Source: Gemmatimonas aurantiaca
GTDB taxonomy: Bacteria; Gemmatimonadota; Gemmatimonadetes; Gemmatimonadales; Gemmatimonadaceae
Assembly: GCF_037190085.1 (NCBI RefSeq)
Contig: NZ_JBBCJO010000005.1
Location: 744,001 to 808,000, forward strand
Direction: 5' to 3'
DNA length: 64,000 nucleotides
The notes beneath the pieces were generated by a model that worked only from the letters and a program-made list of their open reading frames with translations, was not told the origin of the DNA and made no database searches. Below are positions 24,423-33,795 of the stretch, piece after piece. Numbering within the stretch: position 1 is the stretch's first letter; every line of letters starts with the position of its first letter. Made by a program: the position numbers and the translations under genes.

Positions 24423-26939
24423 CTACCGCGCGCTCCGGTAGAACGCTGACACCTGAGCGCGAATGTCCCCCCATGCGCCGATCACGCGTTGTGCCGGTGG
24501 CAGGCCGTTGAGCAGCGCCCGCCCGTATCGTTTGGTCACCACGCGTGGATCGCTGAGTATCACGACGCCGGCATCGGTGGCCGTGCGAATGAGCCGGCCG
24601 AATCCCTGCTTGAGACGCAACGATGCGTGGGGCAGCATGTACTCCACGAAGGCGTTGCCACCACGCGCATCGATCGCCTCGCACTGTGCCGCCACCATGG
24701 GCTCCGTGGGCACCCGGAACGGCAGCTTTGCGATGAGCAGTCCGCGCAACGCATCACCCGGCACGTCGATGCCTTCCCAGAACGTGGCGGTGCCCAGCAG
24801 AATCGCACGCCCCGAGTCGCGGAACCGCTGCAGCAGCTGATCACGCGGCTCCTCGCCGTGCACCAGCAGCGGCCATCGTCCCGCGAGTCCGCGGCCACGC
24901 ATCCATTCGGCCATGTCCCGCACATCCCGATGACTGGTGAACAGCGCGAAGATCCCACCGTCACTGGCCTGTGCCAGTTCGTGCAGATGGCGCGTGACGG
25001 CGGCAAAATGTTCTCGCGGCTGCTCGTTGGGGGCCGGCAGATCGGTGGGCACCACCAGCAACGCCTGTCGCGGATAGTCGAAGGGCGACGGAAAAATCGC
25101 GGAACGTACCGGCGCACTGCGCCCGGCCAGACCGAGCCGCCGCTCGAGAAACTGAAACCCTCCATCGGTGGAGAGCGTCGCACTGGTCACCACCGCGGTG
25201 TCCACGCGCCCGAACAGATCGTCGCGCAGCACCGGCGCGAGATCGAGCGGCACACAGTGCACGGCGAGATTGCGCTCGGTGACACCGGGCTTTCCCTGAA
25301 ACTCCATCCACCGCACGACGGCCGGTCCGTCGGCTGGCGGTATGAGGCCTTTCATGAGTGCATCGCCCGCATTCTGCAGGCGACGCGTCACGCCACGGAT
25401 CTCGCTGATCGTGGGACCGAGTTCCTCGGCGCGCGCCTGATCGCTCTCCAGGCGGAGTTGCACTTCGCCCAATCCCTGACTGATCGCGTCGATCTCGGTG
25501 AGCAACTCCTTGAGTGTGCCATCGATGCCATTGCGCCAGAGATCGTGTTCCTGGAAGGACTCGGTGAGTCGCATCACGGCACCGCCCTGCTGCTCCAGCA
25601 CGGCCACGAGCAGTTCGAACAGCAACTGCGTGCGATCGCGCGCCGTCAGCACACTCGAGAACAGGCGCTCGCGCACCAGATCCATACTCGCCACGCTGAG
25701 CAGATCGTTCCGGCCCGACAACTTCGCCGCCAGCGTGGGCAACAATCCCTTGCCCCGTCGTTCGAGCCGATTGAAGAGACGCGCCAGCGCCCGTCGCGTG
25801 ATGGAGCTGCCGAGGTGTGAACCCGCGGCTTCCTCGAGATGATGCCCTTCGTCGATCACGAGCCGTTTGTAGGCCGGCAACACGGCCGAGTCATCCCAGT
25901 TCTGCACCTGACGACGCACGGCCACATCGGAGAGCAAGAGGTGATGGTTCACCACCACCACGTCCGCGGCGGCGGCTTCCTTGCGCGCCTTGAACAGGAA
26001 GCAGTCGTTGTAGCGACTGCACTTGAGCCGTCCACACAGATCGGGTTCGGCGGACACCTCATCCCACACCTCGGCGCGCGGTGCGGTGGGGAGATCGGCC
26101 AGCGAACCGTCGGTGGTGCGTTTGGCCCACTCCACGATCGTCGTCACATCGTCGCTGACATTGTCATCGAAGAGTGCCGCGCCGGCACCCGTGGCCTGCT
26201 CGAGACGATGCAGGCACAGATAGTTTCGCCATCCCTTGAGCAGGGCGAACCGCACTTTCTGATCGGACAGCGCACGCTGCAGGAACGGCAGGTCCTTGGC
26301 CACGAGCTGCTCCTGCAACGTGATCGTCGCCGTGGACACCACCGTGCGTTCACCGTTGGCCTGCGCCCAGCGCAACGCGGGCACGAGATACCCCAGTGAC
26401 TTGCCGACGCCCGTGCCGGCCTCGAGCAGCGCCACGCCGCCTTCGTTGAAGGTGGTGGTGACAGCCGTGGCCATCGCCCGTTGACTCGGGCGGTCTTCAT
26501 ATTCGCGCACACCGTACATGCCGCGCATGGCCTGCGCGACGAGACCATATGGTCCGAGCGTGACGTCGACGGCATCGGGGTCGACCGGGACTGGCTGTTT
26601 GCCACGCGGCACTTCCGTGACCACATAGACCCGCGTGGCCTGGTTATCGACGATGCCGAACCCCACGCCATTGCCGTGCAGGCGATACGCGACCTCCATG
26701 TCGGCATCGCTGGGCGTGAGTTCACCCGACGGATGGTTGTGCAACAGCAATTCACCGCGCGCCGCAACACCAGGCAGCGCCAGCACACTGCTCACGTCGC
26801 CCGCCGCCACCTTGCGGGCCGTATCGATATTGCCGTCGGCGTCCAGCGTGCAGACGAAGCAGACTTCGTTGCCGCCATGCAGACGGATGGTCGTGCGAAT
26901 CGCCACGGCGACCTCCCGGGTCAACCGCGCTTCACCCAT
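24423..26939 (-). CDS. JAB/RadC-like domain fused to DinG/XPD-type Fe-S helicase
   Basis: An 838-aa fusion. Residues 1-110 form a JAMM (RadC-type MPN) domain with all metal residues visible: E25, then H67-N-H69-PSG, S77 and D80. After a linker comes a superfamily-2 XPD/DinG helicase: Q-motif-like RPSQ (150-153), Walker A EAGTGVGKS (173-181), DEGH in VIDEGHHLEE, and the C-terminal GFGRLIR motif VI. Four cysteines between motifs Ia and II (one in YLCLHR, then CGRLKCSRYNDC) match the Fe-S cluster of the family. It probably unwinds forked or R-loop DNA 5' to 3'. The start at 26939 precedes the JAMM domain, 14 bp after the previous gene. A role in replication-fork or break repair is inferred. Confidence 0.85.
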   Translation of the reverse strand: MGEARLTREVAVAIRTTIRLHGGNEVCFVCTLDADGNIDTARKVAAGDVSSVLALPGVAARGELLLHNHPSGELTPSDADMEVAYRLHGNGVGFGIVDNQATRVYVVTEVPRGKQPVPVDPDAVDVTLGPYGLVAQAMRGMYGVREYEDRPSQRAMATAVTTTFNEGGVALLEAGTGVGKSLGYLVPALRWAQANGERTVVSTATITLQEQLVAKDLPFLQRALSDQKVRFALLKGWRNYLCLHRLEQATGAGAALFDDNVSDDVTTIVEWAKRTTDGSLADLPTAPRAEVWDEVSAEPDLCGRLKCSRYNDCFLFKARKEAAAADVVVVNHHLLLSDVAVRRQVQNWDDSAVLPAYKRLVIDEGHHLEEAAGSHLGSSITRRALARLFNRLERRGKGLLPTLAAKLSGRNDLLSVASMDLVRERLFSSVLTARDRTQLLFELLVAVLEQQGGAVMRLTESFQEHDLWRNGIDGTLKELLTEIDAISQGLGEVQLRLESDQARAEELGPTISEIRGVTRRLQNAGDALMKGLIPPADGPAVVRWMEFQGKPGVTERNLAVHCVPLDLAPVLRDDLFGRVDTAVVTSATLSTDGGFQFLERRLGLAGRSAPVRSAIFPSPFDYPRQALLVVPTDLPAPNEQPREHFAAVTRHLHELAQASDGGIFALFTSHRDVRDMAEWMRGRGLAGRWPLLVHGEEPRDQLLQRFRDSGRAILLGTATFWEGIDVPGDALRGLLIAKLPFRVPTEPMVAAQCEAIDARGGNAFVEYMLPHASLRLKQGFGRLIRTATDAGVVILSDPRVVTKRYGRALLNGLPPAQRVIGAWGDIRAQVSAFYRSAR

Positions 26940-26952
26940 GGTCACGGCGGGA

Positions 26953-28254
26953 TCACGTCTTGCGCGGCTTCTTCTTGGCGGCCGGGAAGAGGACGTTGTT
27001 GAGGATGAGACGATATCCCGGTGAATTGGGATGCAACGACAGATCCGTGGGCGCGCTGCCGATGGCATGCTGCGGGTCCTCGGGATCATGTCCGCCGAGG
27101 AACGTCCACGATCCCTTGCCGTAGTCGCCGTGCAGATACTTGGTCCACGGCGCCCCATCCTCCTGCGCGAGCACCGTCACGCCGGGCTTCACCACCGCGC
27201 GATTGAAGCTCGTGGTGACGCCGTAGAAGTCGGTGATGACCGTGCGATGATCCTGCACCAGCATCGTGGCCACCGGATCGAGCTTGGCACTGAACCCGAA
27301 CAGCGAGAAGCTGCCCAGCGGTTGCCGGCGCGACGGCACGTTCACCTGATGTCCATCGATGTCGCTGAGTGCGTTCACGTACGGTGAAGGCTCGATGTGC
27401 GCCCCGGTGAAGGCCAGCGTGCGTGTCCAGTCGAGCTTCGCGTCGGCATCGGGCGCGATCGGGGTGCCGTCGGAAAACGGGCCGGCGATGTCCACCGCCC
27501 ACGAGGCGATCGACAGATCGAGCGACTCGGTGGCGCCGCACATGGCGAAGAGAAAACCGCCACGATCGACGAAGCCGCGAATGCCGTCGGCCACGGCCTT
27601 CTTGAGTGCCGGCACATCGTTCTTGCCGAAACGACGACCGGTGGCGAGATCCTTCTCCCGCTGCGCGACGAACCAGGGCGCGTCGCGATAGGCGAGATAG
27701 AGCTTGTTGTACTGCCCCGTGAAATCTTCGTGATGCAGATGCACCCAGTCGTACTTGGAGAGTTCGCCCTTGAGCACATCGTCGTCCCACACCGAAGCGA
27801 AGTCGATGCCGGCGTACGTGAGGGCGAGCGTCACGGCATCGTCCCAGGGTGGCTGATCCACCGGGCGATAGATCGCGATGCGGGGCGCCCGTTCGAGCAC
27901 CACCGCATCCATGTTGCCGCCGGCGATCTCCGCGCGCGCGGCCGCGACATCCGCATCCGTGAGGGGTTCGACCGTCACGCCATCGAGCGCCGCCCGTTTG
28001 CGCAGATCGGGTACGTCGGGCAGCAGGAACGCACCGCCGCGGTAGTTGAGCAACCACTCGGCTTTCTGGCCGTTCTTGAGCGCCTGATAGGTGACGCCGT
28101 AGGCCTTGAGGTGATTGCGCTGCCCGTCGTCCATGGGCACCAGCAGATGCTGCGCCCGCGCGTTGGACGTGCCGAGTACACTCAGCGTCAGTGCGAGCAG
28201 GAGATGTCCGGCCGCGCGCAGGGCGGCCCGACGGAACGAGAGCAACGACATCAT
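26953..28254 (-). CDS. Exported protein of unknown function
   Basis: A 433-aa protein with a clear signal (LLLALTLSVLGTSNARA, cleavage likely before QHLLVPMDD). The body contains IAIYRP, a WDDDVL..YDWVHLHHEDFTGQY segment and RGFVDRGGFLFAMCGATESLD. The last resembles the nucleophile-elbow region of class I glutamine-amidotransferase-like (ThuA-type) folds, but no Cys-His-Glu triad is convincing. Similar sequences carry the label asparagine synthetase B in some annotations, as far as I recall; no synthetase motif is seen here, so that name should not be used. The start overlaps the upstream TPR gene stop by 4 bp (ATGA), so both are translated together. Confidence 0.65.
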   Translation of the reverse strand: MMSLLSFRRAALRAAGHLLLALTLSVLGTSNARAQHLLVPMDDGQRNHLKAYGVTYQALKNGQKAEWLLNYRGGAFLLPDVPDLRKRAALDGVTVEPLTDADVAAARAEIAGGNMDAVVLERAPRIAIYRPVDQPPWDDAVTLALTYAGIDFASVWDDDVLKGELSKYDWVHLHHEDFTGQYNKLYLAYRDAPWFVAQREKDLATGRRFGKNDVPALKKAVADGIRGFVDRGGFLFAMCGATESLDLSIASWAVDIAGPFSDGTPIAPDADAKLDWTRTLAFTGAHIEPSPYVNALSDIDGHQVNVPSRRQPLGSFSLFGFSAKLDPVATMLVQDHRTVITDFYGVTTSFNRAVVKPGVTVLAQEDGAPWTKYLHGDYGKGSWTFLGGHDPEDPQHAIGSAPTDLSLHPNSPGYRLILNNVLFPAAKKKPRKT

Positions 28255-30128
28255 GGAAATCTAGATGGAGAACGGGCAGGAATGGTCGTCGGAGCAGCCG
28301 CCTGTCCCGGCGGGACCTGTCCCTTCAAGCGTTCCAGTTCGCGACGTCCCTGCGGCGCCAGTGCACTGTCGGTGTAGTCCACGAGCATCTGTTCGAGCTT
28401 GGCGACGGCTCCCGCGCGATCGCCCGCGTCCCCCAGCGATCGTGCCCAGGCGAGCAACGCCTCCGGTGCTTCCGGACTCTTCGGATACTCCCGCACGATG
28501 CGGTCCCAGAGGGTCTGTGCGTTGCGAGGCGCCGACAGACGGGCCGCCTGCGCGAGCAGGGCGGGCGCCGCAGGTCCCACGGAGTCGGCCAGTTGCACGA
28601 ATCCCCTGACCGCGGCCGCCGAATCCCGGCGGGCCATGGCCAGAAACGCCGACCCCAGGGCGGGAGATCGGTCCAGACGAATGCGGGCCAGGAGACCCAG
28701 AGCATCCACGAGTTCGGAGCGCTGCGAACCCGCACGCACCAACCGGCGCCGTGCTCCCGCGAGATCGCCTTCATACAGCGCGATCCAGCCCAGCATCTCG
28801 TCGTCCTCTTCGAGATCGGTGCCGGCCATCGCGGCGCGCGCACGCGGCAGATCGCCGGCGCGAAGCCATCCCATCACCAGCGGACGCGCCAACGCGGCCC
28901 GGGTGAGCGGATCGAGCGATTTACCCTGCCCGTCGAGCAGTTGCTGCGCATCGTGCATGCGCCCGAGCTCACCCAGGGCGGCAATCTCGAGACCAAGCAG
29001 GGCCTGCGCGCGGGTTTTGTCATCGGCCTTCGAGGGGCGCCGCACCAGCGCGAGGGCGCCGGCGGCATCCCCGCCGCGCAGCGCGGCGTCGACGGCGTGG
29101 CGCTGCGAGGCCAGGTCGCCGTTTCGCGCGAACAACGCGCTCCAGGCATCCCGCGCCACGAGCCACGAGCCGACCTGCTCCGCCCGTTCGGCAAATTCGC
29201 GCCAGGCAGCGGCGGTGGAGTCGTCGGGTGGCAGCGTGGCGAGCGCGGTCCAGGCGCGACGCGGCTCTCCCCATGCCGACTCGAGCGCGGCCAGCAGCCG
29301 CCGCGCCGGCAACAACGGAGGATCGGCAACGAGCACGGCGCGTACCGAATCGCGCGAAGCCGACGGCGTGCGCTGCAGGCCATAGAGTCCCGCCGTCTCG
29401 AGCCATGGCTGCGTGATCAGCGCATCACGATACGCCTGCGCCGCCGCTTCCCAGCGCCCCAGCGAGACATTGAGCTGCGCGGTCTCGCCGGTCAGCGCCG
29501 CATTGCGTCCCAGGAAACGCGTGGCGTCGGCCAGAACGGTGTCAGCCGCCAGCGAACGGCCGCGCTGCAACAGGAGCCGGGCGTACTCACGATACGGCGC
29601 CGGATCGCCGGGATTGGCCCGGCGCCACGCCAGAAAAGCGGCACGGGCTTCGTCGTCCCGCGCCAACCCCGACAACGTGCGAAGCTGCACCATGCGCGCG
29701 GTGGGATCGGTGGGACGGAACTGCAGAACACGCTCCACGACCGGCATGATGGAATCGAGTTGCCCCTGCTCCGCCATCACCCGCTCGAACCCGAGCATCG
29801 CCAATGCGATGCGATCCCCCTCGGTCGTGTTCACGGACAGTGCCTTCTGCAGCACCTCGCGATACCCGGCGGCGGCGCGCTTGAAGTCACCCTTGTCCTC
29901 GGCATCGAACGCGCGGGCCATGGCATCGGCGGTATCACCGGCGGTGAACGTGGTCGATGCCGTTCCCCCGCTCTGTGCGCGCAGCGGAGCCGCCGATATC
30001 GCCGGCTCCGCCATGCTGCAGCCCCCGATGATCAGGACGGCATGGACGAATGCGCTGATGCGCGGCGTGCGCGCCCGCACCTCTCCATGCCGGCCAGCCC
30101 CGACGTCATTGCGGTGCGCCACTGCCAT
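28251..30128 (-). CDS. Exported TPR-repeat lipoprotein
   Basis: A 625-aa, almost wholly alpha-helical protein with tetratricopeptide-like repeats across its length (for example FDAEDKGDFKRAAAGYREVL, AAAQAYRDALITQPW and SPEAPEALLAWARSLGDAG, the last resembling the YbgF/CpoB type repeat). The N terminus carries a short hydrophobic segment ending in IGGC, so it is probably a lipoprotein. The start at 30128 overlaps the end of the DUF4175 gene by 23 bp. Its position between the DUF4175 membrane protein and the exported protein suggests a periplasmic scaffold in the same complex. Confidence 0.7.
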   Translation of the reverse strand: MAVAHRNDVGAGRHGEVRARTPRISAFVHAVLIIGGCSMAEPAISAAPLRAQSGGTASTTFTAGDTADAMARAFDAEDKGDFKRAAAGYREVLQKALSVNTTEGDRIALAMLGFERVMAEQGQLDSIMPVVERVLQFRPTDPTARMVQLRTLSGLARDDEARAAFLAWRRANPGDPAPYREYARLLLQRGRSLAADTVLADATRFLGRNAALTGETAQLNVSLGRWEAAAQAYRDALITQPWLETAGLYGLQRTPSASRDSVRAVLVADPPLLPARRLLAALESAWGEPRRAWTALATLPPDDSTAAAWREFAERAEQVGSWLVARDAWSALFARNGDLASQRHAVDAALRGGDAAGALALVRRPSKADDKTRAQALLGLEIAALGELGRMHDAQQLLDGQGKSLDPLTRAALARPLVMGWLRAGDLPRARAAMAGTDLEEDDEMLGWIALYEGDLAGARRRLVRAGSQRSELVDALGLLARIRLDRSPALGSAFLAMARRDSAAAVRGFVQLADSVGPAAPALLAQAARLSAPRNAQTLWDRIVREYPKSPEAPEALLAWARSLGDAGDRAGAVAKLEQMLVDYTDSALAPQGRRELERLKGQVPPGQAAAPTTIPARSPSRFP

Positions 30129-33100
30129 TGAGCCGCCGGAAATATTCGATCACGATGCGCCGCTCCTCGGGGCCGAGTCCACGCAGCTCGTTCCAGGTGG
30201 GCGGTGCGAACTTGTTGGCCGCGCGTCCCGACTGCGGACCATCCACACGGCCGGACGATCCGTTGCCATTGGCGGCCTTCGCTTCACGCGGACCTTGATC
30301 GTCACGTTCGTCCTGTTCGAGGAACCGACCCGCGTCGAGCAGACGACGGTACAACTGCTGCTGCCGCGCGGCGACCGTCCCATCGAGACCGCTGCGTTCG
30401 AGCTGCTGCGCGAGGTTCTGCGCCTCCCTGGCCAGCGCATCCGTGCGACCGGTCTGATCGGCGTCCGCCACGTCCATGAGATCGCGGGCCACCGCGCGCT
30501 GCTGACGCGCGAGCACACGCGCCTGCTGCTGCGCCTGATCCCCCTTGGCGCCGCCCGGCATCATGTTGAGCCCCTGCATCTGACTGTTGAGCTGCCCCTG
30601 CTGCTGCGCGAGCTGCTTGAGCTGCTCCATCATCTCGGTGAATCCCGACGCCGACTGCGCGCCATTCACCCGCTCGCGATCACGCACGAGTGAACTGAGG
30701 GCCTGATTGAGCGCCTCCGACGCATCCTTCATGGCATTCTGCGTCTGCTCGTTGCCCCCCGGCTGGCCCTGCGATTGTTGCATGGATTGCGTGGCCTGCT
30801 GCACACGACGTTGCGCATCGCCCATGGCCTTCTGCGAACGTTGCGACAGCAGTGACGAGGTCCGCCCCGCCTGCTCGAGTCGCTCGGCGGCCTGCTGCAC
30901 CCCCTGCTGCAACGCACTCTGTTCACCCTGCATTCCCTGTGCGCCCTGCGATCCGGCCTGCTGCATCCGCTGGGCGAGATCGGCCTGCTGACGCGCGAGT
31001 TGCATGGTCTCGTTGATGGACTGATCGAGCTGGTCGGAGAGTTGTCCCTTCCACTCGTTCACCTGCGCGTCACGGGCCGCCGCCAACTGCTGCGCCGCCT
31101 TGTCCATGGATTCGGCGGCCCGACGCGCCTGGTCGGCGGCGCCGGAATTGCCCTGCTGGCCGCCTTGCTGACCTTGCTGTCCCTGTTGGCCTTGTTGGCC
31201 CTGCTGTCCCTGCTGTTGCTGGCCCTGTTGACCGGCCTGGCCTTGCTGACCCTGTTGCCCTTGCTGCTGCTGGCCTTGTTGCCCCTGTTGTCCTTGTTGC
31301 TGTTGCCCCTGCTGCCCCTGTTGCTGCTGCCCCTGCTGTCGCTGTTGCTGCGCCTGCTGTTGCGCGGCCTTCTGCATCGCATCGGCCGCCTGGTTCACCA
31401 TCGGCTGCGCCTCACGCGTCTTCGTTGCGCCCTCACGCGCGCCCGATTCCTGCAGCCGCTTGGCCAGCGACTCGACTTCCTTCTCGATCTCGCGCGTGCG
31501 ATCGGCCAGCGCACGGGGATCCTGCGATTCACCGGCACGCGGTTCGCCACTGCGCTGTTCACCATTGCGCGGCTCGCCACTCTTCGGCTCACCACCCTTC
31601 TGCTCGCCGCTGCGCTGTTCTCCACCCTTCTGCTCACCGCTGCGCGGCTCACCGGCCCGCGGTTCTCCCTGCGGCCGCTTGCCGTCGAGCTGGTTGGCCA
31701 ACTGCTGCTGGGCCTTGGCGAGATCGCGGGCATCGTCGCGCAGCGTCTGCATCGCCCCTTCCAGCGCCGCGCGCTTGAGCATCTCCGCGCTCTTCTCCAG
31801 CTGCTCGCGCATCTGCTTCTGCTGCTCCGAGAGCTGCTGCATGGACTGCTGCGCGTCGGTGCCGCTCAGACGATCGCTGCTGCGATTGAGCGCTTCGAGC
31901 TGCTTCTGCATCTCCGGCGTCATCGCATCACGCAGCATCTTCTGGATGTCGCGCATGCGTGACGCCAGCGCGGTGTCGAGCGCGTTGGCATTGCGCAGCC
32001 GCGACTCGAGTTCCTTGGCGTTCTGCCGCAGCGAATCCACCTTGGAGCCGAGCTGCTGCTGATCGCGCGCCAGTTGGCGGGCCTTCTCGGCCGCCGAGAA
32101 ACTCATCGACTGGCTCTTCGCGCCATCGCTCTTCGAACCGCCGGACTGTTCACCCAGGTTGCCCTGCAGTTCGCGGCTGCGTGAAGCATCGTTCGTGTTC
32201 TGCTGCAGCCGGCGCTCCTGCTGGGCCAGTTGCTGGGCGCGCGCCGCCAGCGAATCGGCCAGTGCCCGCGCGATCGCCCGCTGTTCGGCGAGCGTGGGGA
32301 CCCGCAGAATCACTTCCGCACTCTGGGCCTGCTGCCGCCACGGCGAATCGTCGATGGCCAAGGCGGTCACGTGCAGCTTGTCACCCGGTTCGAGCGCCCG
32401 GCCATCGAGCGTGATGGTGGCCCCGCCCTCGAACAGCGGCGATGCCGGCGAGGCGACATCGATGCGCTCGCGTGTCACGGCACCCGTGCCCGAGGCGGCT
32501 TCACGCCATACCTGCAACTGTACATGACCCACGCCGTGATCGTCGGACGCTTCCACGATCACCGGCACCGAACCGGTGGGTCCGATGGCGGTGTCGGTCA
32601 CCGGCGCCACGATGCTCACCGCGGGCGCCATATCGGGGATCACAGTGAACGGCAGCGCATCGGGCAACTCGGGCGGCAACACCGCACCGTCGGCCCGTGG
32701 GGTGGCCGACGCGCCCCATGTCCACGGTCCATCACGATCGATGGGAAGGACGCCGCTGGCCGGCACGACACCATTGCCGGCATCGGCGGCGGCGCTGAGC
32801 CATACCGTGTCGCGCCCGTTGGTGAGAAACGCCTCGCGCGCACCGCCACGCAATCCCGCCTGCACATGCACACGCGTCCCGCGTGGCACCCGCAGTGGCG
32901 GTACCGGTTCCAGGGTTTCGTCGACGCGGCCGAGATAGGCCGGGTACTGCGCGCGCAACGCGACATCGCCGATCCAGCCGCGGTCTTCGACCACCAGCTG
33001 CGCCGACAGTTCGGGCGCACGTCCATCGTTCACGCGCACGAGCGTGCGTGCCCGCATCGGCCCCAGCGCGAGTGGCACGACACCCGACGCCGGCACCGAC

Positions 33101-33795
33101 AGTGTCGTATCGCGCCACGCTTCCCCTTCGGCGCGTCGGGATACCGTGATCGCGCTGCGCCCCGACGCCACGATGCGCAACGTGACCGGCATGCCACGCG
33201 GCACGGAGGTGGGCAGGCGTTCGAACGACAAGGCCGGCAGCAGCGTGCCCGTCCAGGCCCGCACCGGATGCCGCACCGCGGCGAGACCGTCCGGCGCCAC
33301 CCGCGAGGCCAGCAGCACCAGCAACATCGCCACGAGCGCCAGTCCACCGCCGATGAGCGCCTGCCGCGAGAACTGACGCGCCGCTCCGGGGGCCAGCGTG
33401 CCGGCCCTGAGGCGCGAGGCCACGTCCTGCGCCGCCCGCGCGCCCAGCGGGCCGCTGGCGGCCACTTCGAGCGCGCCACGCAACGACCCCGCGCGCAGCT
33501 GCTGTTCCTGCTCGATGGTGCCGGCCAGCGCTGGCACCGACAACGCCGATGCATGACGACGGCGGCGCCACTGCGCCAGCGCTCCCGCCCCACACAATGC
33601 AGCGAGCCAGCCCAGCACGGGCACGGCACGTGGCCACGTCATCCATCGGCCGTCACCAAGGGCCAGCACGAGCAGTGCCAGCACGGCCAGCAGCACCGCC
33701 ACGGTGAGCAGCAGCACGCCGCTCGTGGCACGCCATTGCAGGGCGCGCTGCTCACCCGTCAGACGGGCATCGAGATTCAGAGCGGGCGCCGTCAT
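30106..33795 (-). CDS. DUF4175 family giant membrane protein with Gln- and pentapeptide repeats
   Basis: A 1229-aa protein. Two N-terminal TM helices (about 25-50 and 55-75) and one near 147-165 are followed by an extracytoplasmic beta-rich region (about 190-480), then a very long charged coiled-coil region. Inside it are two low-complexity blocks: nine pentapeptides of the form GE(P/Q)(R/K)x at about 710-756, and a Gln/Gly tract (QQGQ-type) at about 812-882. Layout and the QQQLxxxLDSLRQ-type helices fit DUF4175. It shares ATGA with the DUF4159 gene upstream. The family is usually found with DUF4159, MoxR and DUF58 genes; here MoxR and DUF58 are absent from the flanks. Confidence 0.8.
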   Translation of the reverse strand: MTAPALNLDARLTGEQRALQWRATSGVLLLTVAVLLAVLALLVLALGDGRWMTWPRAVPVLGWLAALCGAGALAQWRRRRHASALSVPALAGTIEQEQQLRAGSLRGALEVAASGPLGARAAQDVASRLRAGTLAPGAARQFSRQALIGGGLALVAMLLVLLASRVAPDGLAAVRHPVRAWTGTLLPALSFERLPTSVPRGMPVTLRIVASGRSAITVSRRAEGEAWRDTTLSVPASGVVPLALGPMRARTLVRVNDGRAPELSAQLVVEDRGWIGDVALRAQYPAYLGRVDETLEPVPPLRVPRGTRVHVQAGLRGGAREAFLTNGRDTVWLSAAADAGNGVVPASGVLPIDRDGPWTWGASATPRADGAVLPPELPDALPFTVIPDMAPAVSIVAPVTDTAIGPTGSVPVIVEASDDHGVGHVQLQVWREAASGTGAVTRERIDVASPASPLFEGGATITLDGRALEPGDKLHVTALAIDDSPWRQQAQSAEVILRVPTLAEQRAIARALADSLAARAQQLAQQERRLQQNTNDASRSRELQGNLGEQSGGSKSDGAKSQSMSFSAAEKARQLARDQQQLGSKVDSLRQNAKELESRLRNANALDTALASRMRDIQKMLRDAMTPEMQKQLEALNRSSDRLSGTDAQQSMQQLSEQQKQMREQLEKSAEMLKRAALEGAMQTLRDDARDLAKAQQQLANQLDGKRPQGEPRAGEPRSGEQKGGEQRSGEQKGGEPKSGEPRNGEQRSGEPRAGESQDPRALADRTREIEKEVESLAKRLQESGAREGATKTREAQPMVNQAADAMQKAAQQQAQQQRQQGQQQQGQQGQQQQGQQGQQGQQQQGQQGQQGQAGQQGQQQQGQQGQQGQQGQQGQQGGQQGNSGAADQARRAAESMDKAAQQLAAARDAQVNEWKGQLSDQLDQSINETMQLARQQADLAQRMQQAGSQGAQGMQGEQSALQQGVQQAAERLEQAGRTSSLLSQRSQKAMGDAQRRVQQATQSMQQSQGQPGGNEQTQNAMKDASEALNQALSSLVRDRERVNGAQSASGFTEMMEQLKQLAQQQGQLNSQMQGLNMMPGGAKGDQAQQQARVLARQQRAVARDLMDVADADQTGRTDALAREAQNLAQQLERSGLDGTVAARQQQLYRRLLDAGRFLEQDERDDQGPREAKAANGNGSSGRVDGPQSGRAANKFAPPTWNELRGLGPEERRIVIEYFRRLNGSGAPQ

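Noticed and set aside
26953..28254. Label asparagine synthetase B for the exported protein
   Set aside because: No synthetase or glutaminase motif is seen and the protein has an export signal; the label would be misleading.
28191..30131. A long plus-strand open frame (646 codons)
   Set aside because: It is fully antisense to the TPR lipoprotein gene and is Arg/Gly/Gln-rich with no domain. High-GC sequence often leaves such frames open.
31000..31962. A plus-strand reading frame encoding a Leu/Ala-rich hydrophobic protein
   Set aside because: It is the antisense of the Gln-rich tract and coiled-coil region of the DUF4175 gene (CAG/CAA read backwards as CTG/TTG). The apparent membrane protein is an artefact.
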